DNA of 64,000 bases, from NCBI RefSeq assembly GCF_004010955.1, contig NZ_CP025227.1, positions 1,178,001 to 1,242,000 on the forward strand, written 5' to 3'. Source of the DNA: Actinomyces wuliandei (GTDB lineage Bacteria; Actinomycetota; Actinomycetes; Actinomycetales; Actinomycetaceae). Shown piece by piece: positions 57,224 to 64,000 of this stretch. The position numbers and the translations under genes were made by a program. The notes beneath the pieces are model-generated. The model did no database searches and was not told where the DNA came from. It was given only the letters and a program-made list of their open reading frames with translations. Each line of letters begins with the position of its first letter. The first letter of the stretch is position 1.

Positions 57224-57973
57224 GTGACACGCAGGCTCTACCGGGACGAGGCCGTGGTGCTGCGCACCCACAAGCTGGGGGAGGCCGACCGCATCGTCGT
57301 CCTGCTCACCCGCCACCACGGGCAGGTCCGCGCTGTGGCCAAGGGGGTGCGCCGCTCCTCCTCGCGCTTCGGGGCGCGCCTGGAGCCCTTCTCCATGGTT
57401 GACGTCCAGCTCCACCCCGGGCGCAGCCTCGACGTCGTCACCCAGGTGGAGACTATCGACCCCTTCAGCCGTGCCATCGCCGCTGACTACATGATGTTCA
57501 CCTGCGCCACCACCATGGTGGAGGCTGCTGAGCGTCTCAGCACCGACGACGGCGACCTGGGGACGGAGGCCAGCCCCCAGCAGTACCTGCTGCTGGCTGG
57601 TGCCCTGGCGGCCATGTCCCGGCGCAGGCACGCTCCCGGCCTGGTCCTGGACTCCTACCTGCTGCGCTGCCTGGCCCTGGGGGGCTGGGCGCCGTCCTGC
57701 TACGACTGCGCCGTGTGCGCGGCGCCCGGCCCCCACCGGTTCTTCCACGTCCAGACAGGGGGCGCCGTGTGCGAGTCCTGCCGCAGCGCGGGAGCAGCGG
57801 AGGTCGAGCCGGGTACGATGGTGCTGCTGGGCGCACTGCTGTCGGGGGACTGGCCAGTCGCGGACGCCTCGGCACCCAGGCAGCGCTCCCAGGCCTCCGG
57901 CCTGGTCTCGGCCTACACCACATGGCACCTGGAACGTCGCCTGCGTTCCTTGGCACTGGTAGAAAGAGGATGA
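57224..57973 (+). CDS. recO: DNA repair protein RecO
   Basis: 249 residues from GTG 57224. The N-terminal OB fold ([39 protein letters not shown]) is typical, and a zinc site [22 protein letters not shown] ... CESC follows near residues 168-190. RecO anneals DNA and loads RecA with RecR in gap repair. Its stop overlaps the possible uppS ATG 57970 (ATGA). The order leuA-recO-uppS is shared by many actinobacteria. Confidence 0.94.
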   Translation: MTRRLYRDEAVVLRTHKLGEADRIVVLLTRHHGQVRAVAKGVRRSSSRFGARLEPFSMVDVQLHPGRSLDVVTQVETIDPFSRAIAADYMMFTCATTMVEAAERLSTDDGDLGTEASPQQYLLLAGALAAMSRRRHAPGLVLDSYLLRCLALGGWAPSCYDCAVCAAPGPHRFFHVQTGGAVCESCRSAGAAEVEPGTMVLLGALLSGDWPVADASAPRQRSQASGLVSAYTTWHLERRLRSLALVERG

Positions 57974-57975
57974 CC

Positions 57976-59007
57976 ATGGCACCTGAGGCACCTGGGCACA
58001 CTGCTGACGCGGGGGCAGGCTACGCAGGGACCGGAGGTACAGAGACCAGACCGGGCGGCGGCGTCGGCCCTGAGGGCGGTACCGTGTCCCAGTCAGGTCT
58101 TGACCGGCTCAAGGCCGCTGCGTCGCGCGGTGAGCCGCTGCTGACATCAGACATCATGCAGGCGGCTCCGCTGCACCGACCCGGTCTGGAGCCCCCCTCC
58201 CTGGCTCCTGACAGGCTGCCCGGGCACGTGGCGATCGTCATGGACGGCAACGGGCGCTGGGCCAACGCCCGTGGCCTGCCCCGTATTGAGGGCCACAAGG
58301 TGGGGGAGGCCAACCTCCTGGAGGTTGTCGCCGGCGCCGTCGAACTGGGGGTCAACGAGCTCAGCGCCTACGCCTTCTCCACCGAGAACTGGAGGCGCTC
58401 CCCGGCCGAGGTACGCTTCCTCATGGGGTTCGCCCGGACCGTGCTGCGTGGCCAGCGCGACCTGCTCAACTCCTGGGGAGTGCGCGTGCGCTGGGTGGGG
58501 CGGACCCCACGCCTGTGGAAGTCGGTGCTCTCCGAGCTGCGGGCCGCTGAGCGGCTGACCGCAGGCAACACGACACTGACCCTCAACCTGTGCATCAACT
58601 ACGGAGGGCGGGCCGAGATCGCCGACGCGGCCCGCGCCATCAGCCAGGAGGTGGCGGCGGGCCGCCTCAAGGCCTCCGCGATCACCGAGAAGACAATTCA
58701 GCGTCACCTGTACGCCCCCACCATGCGGGACGTGGACCTGTTCATCCGCACCAGCGGGGAGCAGCGGACCTCCAATTTCCTCATGTGGTCCTCAGCCTAC
58801 GCCGAGCTGTACTTCACGGACCTGGCCTGGCCGGACTTCGACCGGCGCGAGCTGTGGCGGGCCTGCGAGTCCTACGGCAGCCGTGAGCGACGCTATGGCG
58901 GCGCCGTTGACAAGGTGGGGGACACAGCGGGAGACACGGCCGGGGACAAGGAGGGCACGGTGGAGGAGGCGGCAGCGCCAGCAGAGGCAGGAGGGGCTGA
59001 CGCCTAG
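57976..59007 (+). CDS. uppS: Isoprenyl (undecaprenyl/decaprenyl-type) diphosphate synthase
   Basis: 343 residues from ATG 57976 (AGAGGA upstream; ATG 57970 also in frame). [30 protein letters not shown] near residue 84 has the catalytic Asp and phosphate-binding residues of cis-prenyltransferases. [31 protein letters not shown] and [27 protein letters not shown] complete the fold. It builds the lipid carrier for wall synthesis. About 80 residues at the N-terminus and ~35 acidic ones at the C-terminus lie outside the core. Confidence 0.94.
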   Translation: MAPEAPGHTADAGAGYAGTGGTETRPGGGVGPEGGTVSQSGLDRLKAAASRGEPLLTSDIMQAAPLHRPGLEPPSLAPDRLPGHVAIVMDGNGRWANARGLPRIEGHKVGEANLLEVVAGAVELGVNELSAYAFSTENWRRSPAEVRFLMGFARTVLRGQRDLLNSWGVRVRWVGRTPRLWKSVLSELRAAERLTAGNTTLTLNLCINYGGRAEIADAARAISQEVAAGRLKASAITEKTIQRHLYAPTMRDVDLFIRTSGEQRTSNFLMWSSAYAELYFTDLAWPDFDRRELWRACESYGSRERRYGGAVDKVGDTAGDTAGDKEGTVEEAAAPAEAGGADA

Positions 59008-59441
59008 GCCTTCTCCCGGGCCTCGCCCCCGCCGTCGGCGGCAGAGCAGTCCGCGCACAGGCCGAAGAACTCCGCAGTGTGCTCCATAGCGGTGAAGCCA
59101 TGCTGGGCTGAGACCCGCCTGATCCAGGTCTCCAGCTCGCCACCGGCCACCTCCACGGTAAAGCCGCATCCTCGGCACACGATGTGGTGGTGGTGCTCGA
59201 CCCTCTCGCAGGCGCGGTAGAGCACCTCGCCCTCTGTGCCGCGCAGCTGGTCCACCTGGCCGGAGTCGGCCAGGGCCTGAAGGTTGCGGTAGACGGTCGC
59301 CAGCCCCACCTTGGTGCCCTCAGCCTCCAGGGCGGAGTGGATCTGCTGGGCGGAGCGGAACTCGCTGGTGCGCTCCAAGATGTCCGCCACTGCCGCGCGC
59401 TGGCGGGTGGCACGGGGGCGGGAAGCGCTCTTCTGGCTCAT
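59004..59441 (-). CDS. zur: Fur-family zinc uptake regulator
   Basis: 145 residues from ATG 59441 (AGGAGG upstream). The winged helix ([49 protein letters not shown]) is followed by metal sites [11 protein letters not shown] and CADC. The context, last gene of a znuA-znuC-znuB operon with a Zur box in front, identifies it as Zur rather than Fur. It represses the operon when zinc is abundant. Its start overlaps the znuB stop (ATGA); it converges on uppS with a four-base overlap. Confidence 0.92.
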   Translation of the reverse strand: MSQKSASRPRATRQRAAVADILERTSEFRSAQQIHSALEAEGTKVGLATVYRNLQALADSGQVDQLRGTEGEVLYRACERVEHHHHIVCRGCGFTVEVAGGELETWIRRVSAQHGFTAMEHTAEFFGLCADCSAADGGGEAREKA

Positions 59442-60391
59442 CACAGGACCTCCTGGCGGCGTCGGGCGCGGTGCACCCGACGAGTGAACCGTACTGCTCC
59501 TGCCAGGAGCGCGACGGCGCCGTAGGCACCCACGAGAAGGACGACGATCACGGCCCCGGGGGACAGGGGGAGGAGGTAGGTGATGGTCAGGCCGCTGACG
59601 CAGGCTGCGACTCCCAGCGCCATGGCCAGGTGCATCGTGCGGGTGAAGGAGGTGCACACCAGCTGGGCGACAGCGACGGGCACGATCATGACGGCAGAGA
59701 CCATGAGGGCGCCGACGACCCGCATCGACACCGACACCGTCAGGGCGGCGACCACGGCGATGACGATGCTGAGCGCGCCAGTGGGCAGCCCGCACGCCCT
59801 GGCCAGCTCCTCGTCGTGGCACAGGGCGAACAGCGGGCCGCGCAGCCCCAGGCCCACGAGCAGGACTCCGACGGCTAGCACGATGGTGAACCAGGCGTCC
59901 GTCACTGAGACCGTGGAGATGGAACCGAACAGGTAGGAGCTGAGGTTGGTCGTGGTCCCTCCGGCGAGCGCGATGAGGACGACGCCGCCAGCGATACCGC
60001 CGTAGAAGAGGATGGCCAGGGCGACGTCGCCCCGGGTGCGGCCCCGTGCCCGTATGACCTCGATGAGGACGGCTCCCGCTACGCTGGCCAGGATCGCCCC
60101 GGGCACGGCCAGGGCGTCGTGGGGGGAGACGTTGGCTGCGGTACCAGCCAGCCAGCCCAGGGCGATCCCGGTCAGGGCGATGTGGCCGATGCCGTCACCC
60201 AGGAGGGCCAGGCCCCGCTGGACCAGGTAGGTTCCCACCACCGGAGCGGCCAGGCCCACCAGCACCGCGACGACAAGCGCCCTCTGCATGAGCGGGCTGG
60301 CCAGCATCTGGCTCAGTGACTGGAGTAGTGCCTGGGGCAGTGAGGGCAGGACCTCTGCGGAGAGCCCTGCGGAGGTCATCAAGGGCATCAC
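59441..60391 (-). CDS. znuB: Zinc ABC transporter permease (ZnuB-like)
   Basis: 316 residues with eight to nine helices. ABC-3 family markers: YLVQRGLALLGDGIGHIALTGIALGW and ALMVSAVMIVPVAVAQLV. It forms the membrane channel for zinc or manganese import. GTG 60391 overlaps the znuC stop and ATG 60388 is an alternative start. Zinc specificity is inferred from the adjacent zur. Confidence 0.93.
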   Translation of the reverse strand: MMPLMTSAGLSAEVLPSLPQALLQSLSQMLASPLMQRALVVAVLVGLAAPVVGTYLVQRGLALLGDGIGHIALTGIALGWLAGTAANVSPHDALAVPGAILASVAGAVLIEVIRARGRTRGDVALAILFYGGIAGGVVLIALAGGTTTNLSSYLFGSISTVSVTDAWFTIVLAVGVLLVGLGLRGPLFALCHDEELARACGLPTGALSIVIAVVAALTVSVSMRVVGALMVSAVMIVPVAVAQLVCTSFTRTMHLAMALGVAACVSGLTITYLLPLSPGAVIVVLLVGAYGAVALLAGAVRFTRRVHRARRRQEVL

Positions 60392-61329
60392 GGTCTCTCC
60401 TCGTACCGACGTGCTCCGGGGGCGTCCGAGTCGTTCTCGGGGAGCCTGCGCCCAGGACGGTCTGCAGGGGTGCTGCCCGCAGGAGGGCCGGAGGAGCCGT
60501 CCGGGTCGTCGCCGGGGATGACCCGGCCGTCGGACAGGTGCACCCTGCGCCCGATGACGTCGGTGAGCTCCCCCGTCTCGTGCAGGACGGTGACCAGGGT
60601 CAGGCCGTCTTGGTGCAGGGAGGTAAGGGCGCGCGCCAGGGACTCACGGCTGGCCCGGTCGATCCCAGCCAGGGGCTCGTCGAGGAGGAGCAGGTCGGGG
60701 TCGCGCACCAGGGCGCGGGCGATGAGGACTCGCTGGGCCTGGCCTCCGGAGAGGACCTGGACAGGGTCCCTGGCGCGGTCGGCCAGGCCGACGGCCTCCA
60801 GGGCGTCCATGGCACGTCGCCGTGCGCGTCTGCCCCGGTCGCGCCAGAGGTGGCGTGGTCCCAGCAGGCCCGAGCCCACCACCTCCAGCGCGGTGGCGGG
60901 CACCCCGGCGGAGGCCGTGACCCGCTGGGGAACGTAGCCCACGCGGTCCCACGGCACCCGGCTGCGCCGGGAGACGTCGGCCCCCATGAGGTGCACGGTC
61001 CCGCTGGCCACGGGCACCAGGCCCAGGACCGTCCTGACCAGGGTCGACTTGCCCGAGCCGTTGGACCCCAGCAGGGCCACCGACTCCCCGGGAGACACGG
61101 TAAGACTGACGTCGTCCAGGACGACAGCCGAGCCCAGCACCACGGTGACCCGGGTGAGGCGCACCGGGTCCGATGACGCCTCTGGCAGGGCGGGACGCGC
61201 ATGTCGTCGGCGCGATGCCGTTCGGGCTTCCTGACCGGTGCTGGCGCCAGAGCCGTCGGCGGTCCTGGCGCTGGTCCTGGCGTCGGCCCCGCTGCCCGCA
61301 TCAGTCCTGGCCGGTATGGCGGTTCTCAT
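60388..61329 (-). CDS. znuC: Zinc ABC transporter ATP-binding protein (ZnuC-like)
   Basis: 313 residues. After a ~50-residue Arg/Ala/Ser-rich leader, Walker A LLGSNGSGKSTLVRTVLGL, Q-loop VGYVPQR, signature LSGGQAQRVLIARAL, Walker B LLLLDEPLAGID and H-loop VLHETGEL follow. A polar tail of ~40 residues is present. It powers the ZnuB channel. It is preceded by znuA 15 bases upstream in one operon. Confidence 0.93.
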   Translation of the reverse strand: MRTAIPARTDAGSGADARTSARTADGSGASTGQEARTASRRRHARPALPEASSDPVRLTRVTVVLGSAVVLDDVSLTVSPGESVALLGSNGSGKSTLVRTVLGLVPVASGTVHLMGADVSRRSRVPWDRVGYVPQRVTASAGVPATALEVVGSGLLGPRHLWRDRGRRARRRAMDALEAVGLADRARDPVQVLSGGQAQRVLIARALVRDPDLLLLDEPLAGIDRASRESLARALTSLHQDGLTLVTVLHETGELTDVIGRRVHLSDGRVIPGDDPDGSSGPPAGSTPADRPGRRLPENDSDAPGARRYEERP

Positions 61330-61344
61330 GCTGGTACCACGTGC

Positions 61345-62517
61345 CTACTGACAGGACAGTCCGGAGCGCAGCGCCTCCAGGTTGGTGCTCATGGCGTCAA
61401 CATAGTCGCCGTCGGCGGGAGCGGACTCAACAGGACTGAGGACGGCGGTCGTGGTCCCGGTCTCCTCGGCCAGTGCCTCGGCTGTCCTGGTGGAGACCAG
61501 CTCCTCGGTGAAGATGGTCGTGGTCCCGGTCTCCTCGACGACCTCCTTGATCTCCGCCAGCTCGGCGGGACTGGGCTCCGCCTCGGGGTCCAGGCCGGCC
61601 ACGGAGGCCTGGGTGAGGCCGTAGCGGTCAGCCAGGTAGCCGAAGGCGGCGTGGGAGGTCACGAAGGTGGTGCGTTCGCACTGGGCGAGGCCCTCGGTGT
61701 AGCTGGTGTCCAGGTCCGTCAGCGTGGTCGTGAGGGTCTCCAGGTTGTTCTCGTAGTCGCTGGCGTGGTCCGGGTCGGCGGCTGCCAGCGCCTCCTGGAT
61801 GGCTCCTGCGGTGGCGACCATGCGCTGCGGGTCGAGCCAGAAGTGGGGGTCGGTCTGCCCGTCCTCACCAGTGCTGTGGTCGTGCTCGTCGGTGCCGTGG
61901 TCGCTGCGCTCGCCGGACTCATGATCGTGGTCGCCAGGGCTGGCCTCCTGCGAGTCCTCCTCGGAGTCTCCCTCTGAGTCCTCGGCCTCGTGGTCGTGCC
62001 CGGCCCCCTCGTGATGAACCAGGTTCGCGGCCTCGCCCAGGTCCAGGACGGTCGGGCCGGAGACCTGGGAGACAGCCTCGTCCAGTGAGGGCTGGAAGCC
62101 GGGGACGTAGGCGATGACGTCGGCGGCCTCCAGAGCGGTGACGTCCTTGGGGGAGATCTCGTAGTCGTGCGGCTCGACACTGGTGGGAGTCACCGACGTG
62201 ACTGTCACGCGCTCCCCGCCCACAGCCCCCACCAGGTAGGCGACGGGGTAGAAGGAGGTGGACACGGCCAGGGCGGCGTCGGTGCCTCCGCCGCCTCCGG
62301 AGGCCTGGGAGGTGCTGGTGTCCTCGCCGCTGAGGGCGGAGCAGGACGTCAGGCTCGCGGCCAGGGCGAGCGCGGCGGTGCCGGCACCCAGGCGGTGGGC
62401 GGCAGAGCGTGAGTGGCGTGCTGCGAGCGGGCGCGAGGTCTGTGCGCCGCTAGACGTGGGCGTGCCCTCACGCGGGGGACGTGGGTCGGCGACGACGGGA
62501 CTGGTCCTTAGGGTCAT
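61345..62517 (-). CDS. znuA: Zinc-binding lipoprotein of the ZnuABC importer
   Basis: 390 residues from ATG 62517. A lipoprotein signal lies at ~55-75 (LGAGTAALALAASLTSCSA, lipobox LTSC), so the ~50 residues before it are unusual. The cluster A-I fold includes STSFYPVAYLVGAVGG, EPHDYEISPKDVTALEAADVI, DPHFWLDPQRM and VTSHAAFGYLADRYGL with the metal His residues. A His/Asp/Glu-rich loop (GHDHEAEDSEGDSEED ... DEHDHSTGEDG) is typical of zinc rather than manganese binders. The chosen ATG gives a leaderless mRNA from the promoter at 62523-62553. Confidence 0.92.
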   Translation of the reverse strand: MTLRTSPVVADPRPPREGTPTSSGAQTSRPLAARHSRSAAHRLGAGTAALALAASLTSCSALSGEDTSTSQASGGGGGTDAALAVSTSFYPVAYLVGAVGGERVTVTSVTPTSVEPHDYEISPKDVTALEAADVIAYVPGFQPSLDEAVSQVSGPTVLDLGEAANLVHHEGAGHDHEAEDSEGDSEEDSQEASPGDHDHESGERSDHGTDEHDHSTGEDGQTDPHFWLDPQRMVATAGAIQEALAAADPDHASDYENNLETLTTTLTDLDTSYTEGLAQCERTTFVTSHAAFGYLADRYGLTQASVAGLDPEAEPSPAELAEIKEVVEETGTTTIFTEELVSTRTAEALAEETGTTTAVLSPVESAPADGDYVDAMSTNLEALRSGLSCQ

Positions 62518-62553
62518 GGGAATCATTTTCATCATGCTAGGTAGGTGCGTCAA
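62517..62553 (-). promoter_or_regulatory. Zur box and leaderless promoter of znuACB-zur
   Basis: The minus strand has TGAAAATGATTCCCA (62531-62517), a close match to the actinobacterial Zur palindrome TGAAAATGATTTTCA-type sites. TTGACG lies at 62553-62548, and 17 bases later the weak -10 GAAAAT falls in the box, seven bases before ATG 62517. Zur binding there would block the promoter directly. Confidence 0.8.
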
Positions 62554-62700
62554 ACCAGGCAGCCGGTCGGTGAGCTGATCGGTGAACCGGTTAGTGAGGC
62601 AGGTAGTCGGCCCATGGGACCGGGGCCTCTAGACTGTCCCCACTCGCTCCCGCCAACCAGGTGGGACCACGACAGATGACAACTCCCTAGGAGAGTACCG

Positions 62701-64000
62701 GTGGCACAGACCCCCTCACGGCTTGACGCCGTCATCAACCTCGCCAAGCGTCGCGGCTTCGTCTTCCCCTGCGGCGAGATCTACGGCGGTACCCGCTCTG
62801 CCTGGGACTACGGGCCGCTGGGCGTGGAGCTCAAGGAGAACATCAAGCGCCAGTGGTGGCAGTACATGGTCCGCTCCCGCGACGACGTCGTGGGCCTGGA
62901 CTCCTCCGTCATCCTGCCGCGCGAGGTGTGGGTCGCCTCCGGACACGTCCAGGCCTTCACCGACCCGCTCATCGAGTGTACCAGCTGCCACAAGCGCCTG
63001 CGCCAGGACGAGCTCCAGGAGGCCTACGCCTCCAGGCACGGCGTGGAGGACGCCGCCGACGTCGCGATGGAGCGGCTGACCTGCCCCAGCTGCGGGACAC
63101 GGGGCCGGTTCACCGAGCCCAAGGCCTTCTCCGGGCTGCTCAAGACCTACCTGGGACCTGTGGACGACGAGTCAGGCCTGCACTACCTGCGTCCGGAGAC
63201 GGCTCAGGGCATCTTCGTCAACTTCACCAACGTCATGGGGGCGGCGCGCAGGAAGCCTCCCTTCGGCATCGCCCAGGTCGGCAAGTCCTTCCGCAACGAG
63301 ATCACTCCCGGCAACTTCATCTTCCGCACCCGGGAGTTCGAGCAGATGGAGATGGAGTTCTTCTGCGAGCCGGGAACCGACGAGGAGTGGCACCAGTACT
63401 GGATCGACCACCGCAAGGCCTGGTACGTGGACCTGGGGATCGACCCGGACAACATCCGGCTCTACGAGCACCCTCAGGAGAAGCTGTCCCACTACTCCAA
63501 GCGCACCGTGGACCTGGAGTACCGCTTCGGCTTCGCCGGGAGCGAGTGGGGTGAGCTGGAGGGGGTGGCCAACCGTACCGACTTCGACCTGTCCACCCAC
63601 GCCGAGCACTCCGGCAAGGACCTGTCCTACTACGACCAGACCCGGGGCGAGCGCTGGACCCCCTACGTCATTGAGCCCGCCGCCGGGCTGACCCGCTCTC
63701 TCATGGCCTTCCTGGTCGAGGCCTACACCGAGGACGAGGCACCCAACACCAAGGGAGGTGTGGACAGGCGGGTCGTGCTGCGGCTCGACCCCCGTATCGC
63801 GCCGGTCAAGGCTGCTGTGCTGCCGCTGTCGCGCAAGGAGGAGCTCACCGGGCCCGCGCGCGAGCTGGCCGCGCGCCTGCGCGGCTCCTGGAACGTCGAG
63901 TACGACGAGGCCGGGGCGGTCGGCCGCCGCTACCGGCGCCAGGACGAGGTGGGCACACCCTTCTGCCTCACCTACGACTTCGACTCCCCCCAGGACGGTG
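62701..64000 (+). CDS. glyS: Glycyl-tRNA synthetase, partial (runs off the window)
   Basis: 433 codons are visible from GTG 62701 (TAGGAGAG upstream) and the frame is open at the window end. Class II dimeric GlyRS features are present: [25 protein letters not shown], a two-part zinc-binding insertion (CTSC ... CPSC), [16 protein letters not shown], motif 2 [40 protein letters not shown] and [16 protein letters not shown]. It charges tRNA-Gly. It is divergent from znuA across a ~180-base gap. Confidence 0.96.
   Translation, partial: MAQTPSRLDAVINLAKRRGFVFPCGEIYGGTRSAWDYGPLGVELKENIKRQWWQYMVRSRDDVVGLDSSVILPREVWVASGHVQAFTDPLIECTSCHKRLRQDELQEAYASRHGVEDAADVAMERLTCPSCGTRGRFTEPKAFSGLLKTYLGPVDDESGLHYLRPETAQGIFVNFTNVMGAARRKPPFGIAQVGKSFRNEITPGNFIFRTREFEQMEMEFFCEPGTDEEWHQYWIDHRKAWYVDLGIDPDNIRLYEHPQEKLSHYSKRTVDLEYRFGFAGSEWGELEGVANRTDFDLSTHAEHSGKDLSYYDQTRGERWTPYVIEPAAGLTRSLMAFLVEAYTEDEAPNTKGGVDRRVVLRLDPRIAPVKAAVLPLSRKEELTGPARELAARLRGSWNVEYDEAGAVGRRYRRQDEVGTPFCLTYDFDSPQDG

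Overview
The window is high-GC, densely packed DNA with many GTG starts, ATGA/GTGA gene overlaps and probable leaderless transcripts. It looks like the chromosome of an actinomycete of the Actinomyces/Schaalia type. The housekeeping backbone supports this: lepA-trmB-hemW, hrcA-dnaJ-rsmE, phoH-ybeY-corC-era and leuA-recO-uppS-zur-znuBCA-glyS. I saw no tRNA, rRNA or CRISPR array.

Layout. 1-7.2 kb: a family-2 glycosyltransferase, a LytTR/GHKL two-component system, UDP-galactopyranose mutase, and a three-gene set resembling type VII (WXG/LXG-like) export substrates. 7.3-11.6 kb: lepA, trmB, hemW. 11.7-13.1 kb: an AAA ATPase of the DUF4143 type with a 23-bp tandem repeat abutting its start. 13.4-18.4 kb: a catabolic operon with a galactitol-type PTS (IIA, IIB, IIC), a class II aldolase, DhaK and DhaL; a SorC regulator lies at 22.5-23.5 kb. 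Between them (18.4-21.7 kb) sits a clearly AT-richer operon on the other strand: a PduX-like GHMP kinase, an EamA exporter interrupted by an in-frame TAG, a fold-type-II PLP enzyme with a one-base frameshift, and a short AlaX-like editing domain. I read this as a transferred, recently broken amino-acid-derivative cluster. 23.7-39.9 kb: membrane proteins, an antiporter, DUF3097, CIRCE-controlled hrcA-dnaJ, yggS, rsmE, a TetR/ABC exporter unit with a palindromic operator on its promoter, and phoH-ybeY-corC-era. 39.9-45.5 kb: a membrane hydrolase and bifunctional putA.

45.6-55.1 kb is an accessory block between the era and leuA neighbourhoods. It carries three toxin modules (VbhA-like antitoxin + Fic; small antitoxin + Zeta; small antitoxin + Fic + Zeta) and remnants of conjugation machinery: DUF4913, the C-terminus of a VirD4/TraG coupling protein, a conjugation-associated membrane protein, a small membrane-protein tail and broken resolvases. 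Two patterns tie the block together. A promoter/operator motif is repeated in front of each module, with a fourth decayed copy. A short C-terminal motif (S-F/Y-P-x-x-A-x-x-A-V/L-R-like) recurs in otherwise unrelated Fic and Zeta toxins and, more weakly, in a fifth protein. My leading hypothesis is that these are cargo toxins of a degraded integrative conjugative element carrying a shared sorting or delivery signal.

55.1-64 kb returns to core genes: leuA behind a leaderless Leu-rich leader peptide, recO, uppS, zur-znuBCA with a Zur box, and glyS running off the end.
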